The translations under genes were made by a program, and so were the position numbers. A model generated the notes under the pieces. The model was not told the origin of the DNA. It ran no database searches and was given only the letters and a program-made list of their open reading frames with translations. From an uncultured Rhodobacterales bacterium (lineage in GTDB: Bacteria; Pseudomonadota; Alphaproteobacteria; Rhodobacterales; Rhodobacteraceae): a stretch of DNA of 64,000 nucleotides. Every line of letters begins with the position of its first letter. Position 1 is the first letter of the stretch. The stretch covers positions 52,978 through 116,977 of the forward strand of contig CAIMWI010000036.1 in assembly GCA_903845215.1 (NCBI GenBank). The letters are read 5' to 3'. Positions 62,205 through 64,000 of the stretch are shown here, piece by piece.

Positions 62205-62250
62205 GGGGGCCAGCCCCCGCACCCCCGGAGTATTTGGACCAAGATGAAGA
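62205..62250 (+). repeat. Dispersed intergenic repeat copy 2
   Basis: GGGGGCCAGCCCCCGCACCCCCGGAGTATTTGGACCAAGATGAAGA. Confidence 0.75.
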
Positions 62251-62257
62251 GGCGAAG

Positions 62258-63079
62258 ATGAAGATTATCTCGGAAAATCGGGCCTTTGGCGGGCGGCAAT
62301 TGGTGGTGACGCACGGGTCTGCGGCATGCGACGGCGAGATGACCTTTGGCCTATACCTGCCACCACAGGCCGAGGCGGGGCGGGTTCCGGTGTTGTGGTA
62401 TCTGTCAGGGCTGACCTGCACCCATGAAAACGCCATGGTCAAGGCCGGCGCGCAGGCTTGGGCGGCACAGGCGGGGATTGCGGTGGTGTTTCCCGATACC
62501 TCGCCGCGCGGAGAGGCGGCGGATGATGCGGCCTTTGATCTGGGGCGGGGTGCGGGGTTTTATGTGGATGCAACCGAGGCCCCTTGGGCGGCGCATTTTC
62601 AGATGTGGACTTATGTGGCCCAAGAATTGCCTGATCTGGTGTTTGACCAATTCCCGCTGGATGCAGCGCGGCAAGCTATTACGGGCCATTCCATGGGTGG
62701 GCATGGCGCCTTGACCTTGGCGTTAAGCTATCCCGAACGGTTCCGTTCCGTCTCGGCCTTTGCGCCGATTTGCAACCCGACGCGGTCAGACTGGGGGCGC
62801 AAGCAGTTTGCGGCCTATCTGGGCGCGGAAGAAGGGCCTTGGGCGGCGCATGACGCGGTAGAGTTGATCAAGGCGCGGGGACTGACCTTGCCCTTGCTGG
62901 TCGATCAGGGCGGGGCGGACAAGTTTCTAGACCTGCTGCAACCGCAGGCGTTAGAGGCCGCCTTGGCAGGATCAGCGGGCGTGTTTCGCTGGCAAGCGGG
63001 CTATGATCACAGCTACTTTTTCGTGGCAAGTTTCATGCAAGACCACATCGCCTTTCACGCCCGCGCCCTGTTGGCATGA
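62258..63079 (+). CDS. fghA: S-formylglutathione hydrolase
   Basis: [27 protein letters not shown]. Confidence 0.94.
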   Translation: MKIISENRAFGGRQLVVTHGSAACDGEMTFGLYLPPQAEAGRVPVLWYLSGLTCTHENAMVKAGAQAWAAQAGIAVVFPDTSPRGEAADDAAFDLGRGAGFYVDATEAPWAAHFQMWTYVAQELPDLVFDQFPLDAARQAITGHSMGGHGALTLALSYPERFRSVSAFAPICNPTRSDWGRKQFAAYLGAEEGPWAAHDAVELIKARGLTLPLLVDQGGADKFLDLLQPQALEAALAGSAGVFRWQAGYDHSYFFVASFMQDHIAFHARALLA

Positions 63080-63525
63080 CGCTGTATATCGACGCCGACG
63101 CCTGCCCTGTGAAGGAAGAAGCCGAACGCGTGGCCACACGGTTGCGGGTGCGCATGGTGCTGGTGTCAAACGGGGGCATCCGGGCCTCGGCCAATCCGTT
63201 GGTGGAAAGCGTCTTTGTGGCGCAGGGGCCAGATGAGGCGGACAAGTGGATCGCCGATCACGCCGGGGCTGGGGATGTGGTGGTGACGGGCGACATCCCT
63301 TTGGCGGCGCGCTGTGTGCAAAGCGGGGCGAGGGTGATCAAACACAACGGCGAAGAGCTTACCCGCACCAATATCGGCATGGTGCTGGCGACCCGCGACC
63401 TGATGGCAGACCTGCGCGCAGCTGATCCGTTCCGGCAAGGCGGCGGCAAGCTTTTCAGCAAAGCGGATCGGTCGCGGTTCTTGGATGTGCTGGACCGCGT
63501 GCTAAGGGCAGCGGCAGCGGGCTAA
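63076..63525 (+). CDS. YaiI/YqxD (DUF188) family protein
   Basis: [30 protein letters not shown]. Confidence 0.92.
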   Translation: MTLYIDADACPVKEEAERVATRLRVRMVLVSNGGIRASANPLVESVFVAQGPDEADKWIADHAGAGDVVVTGDIPLAARCVQSGARVIKHNGEELTRTNIGMVLATRDLMADLRAADPFRQGGGKLFSKADRSRFLDVLDRVLRAAAAG

Positions 63526-63935
63526 GATTGTTTTTGATGACTTTGCGGATGCATCCGATCATCGCAGGATTTTCTTTGTGACAAAAGCCGCTTTTGAATT
63601 CAGCTCACAGGCGACAGCCTTGCCAGACGGGCAAGATTGAAACGTGCATTGCGCGACAGTTCAGAATCCTTAGGGGCACAAAAGCCCCTCATCGGTCTTT
63701 CCAATCCAAAGCACAGCACCGCTCTAGGGCTAAATGCTGCCACCCTTTGCAAGGATTTCAGCAGCAAGCTTTCTTTCAGCGACACTGATGGCATTGGGCC
63801 CAGAGAAATAGGAATAAATGCACGCATTTAACGCTGCTGGCAGCTTTTCCATGGCTATTTTAAGGAAAGTCTGAAAAACCTTCCCTAGCTGGCCTGATCT
63901 GATAGACTTTATGGACCCCGTGAGGAGCCCTGCCG

Positions 63936-64000
63936 ATGCCGAAGCAACCCGCCTTTCCTGGCCTCAAGCACGCGATGAAGAAGAAGCGGACGCGACGGGA
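63936..64000 (+). mobile_element. 5' end of an IS5-family transposase gene (truncated by window edge)
   Basis: MPKQPAFPGLKHAMKKKRTRR... resembles IS5-type transposase N-termini. Confidence 0.6.

Noticed and set aside
63637-63660. ATTGAAAC-like motif resembling CRISPR repeat ends
   Set aside because: Single occurrence; no repeat-spacer periodicity and no cas genes.

Overview
Chromosomal window from an alphaproteobacterium, most likely Rhodobacterales judging by gene content and order. Core blocks: polA; rimP-nusA-ylxR-infB; mutT/argJ/PPIase; secA; smc; the regulatory PTS block (HPr, EIIA-Man, rapZ, hprK) with chvG/chvI and pckA; tRNA modification genes (mnmD and an MnmC-type oxidase). Metabolic blocks: a molybdenum hydroxylase operon with a MoaD-like protein; an ScfR-type regulator divergent from sga-mcl-mtkA-mtkB (serine-cycle type enzymes); a ketogluconate/gluconate set; a sugar ABC operon with a ROK regulator; methylsuccinyl-CoA dehydrogenase (mcd); mbfA-fghA. 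The last ~65 bp look like the 5' end of an IS5-type transposase. I found no CRISPR array, tRNA or rRNA. Best leads: (i) a SqrR/BigR-like persulfide-sensor candidate with a matching operator; (ii) a LuxR regulator, cysteine-free SUOX-fold periplasmic protein and hybrid kinase module, with a frameshift in the signal peptide region; (iii) a signal-less paralogue of a sugar-binding protein coupled to a ROK regulator; (iv) a ChvG kinase without its periplasmic domain; (v) two pairs of 12-bp direct repeats upstream of pckA; (vi) an unannotated 51-aa ORF after infB; (vii) repeated 4-bp tail-to-tail stop codon overlaps. All calls come from reading the sequence and recalled family knowledge; no database search was run.
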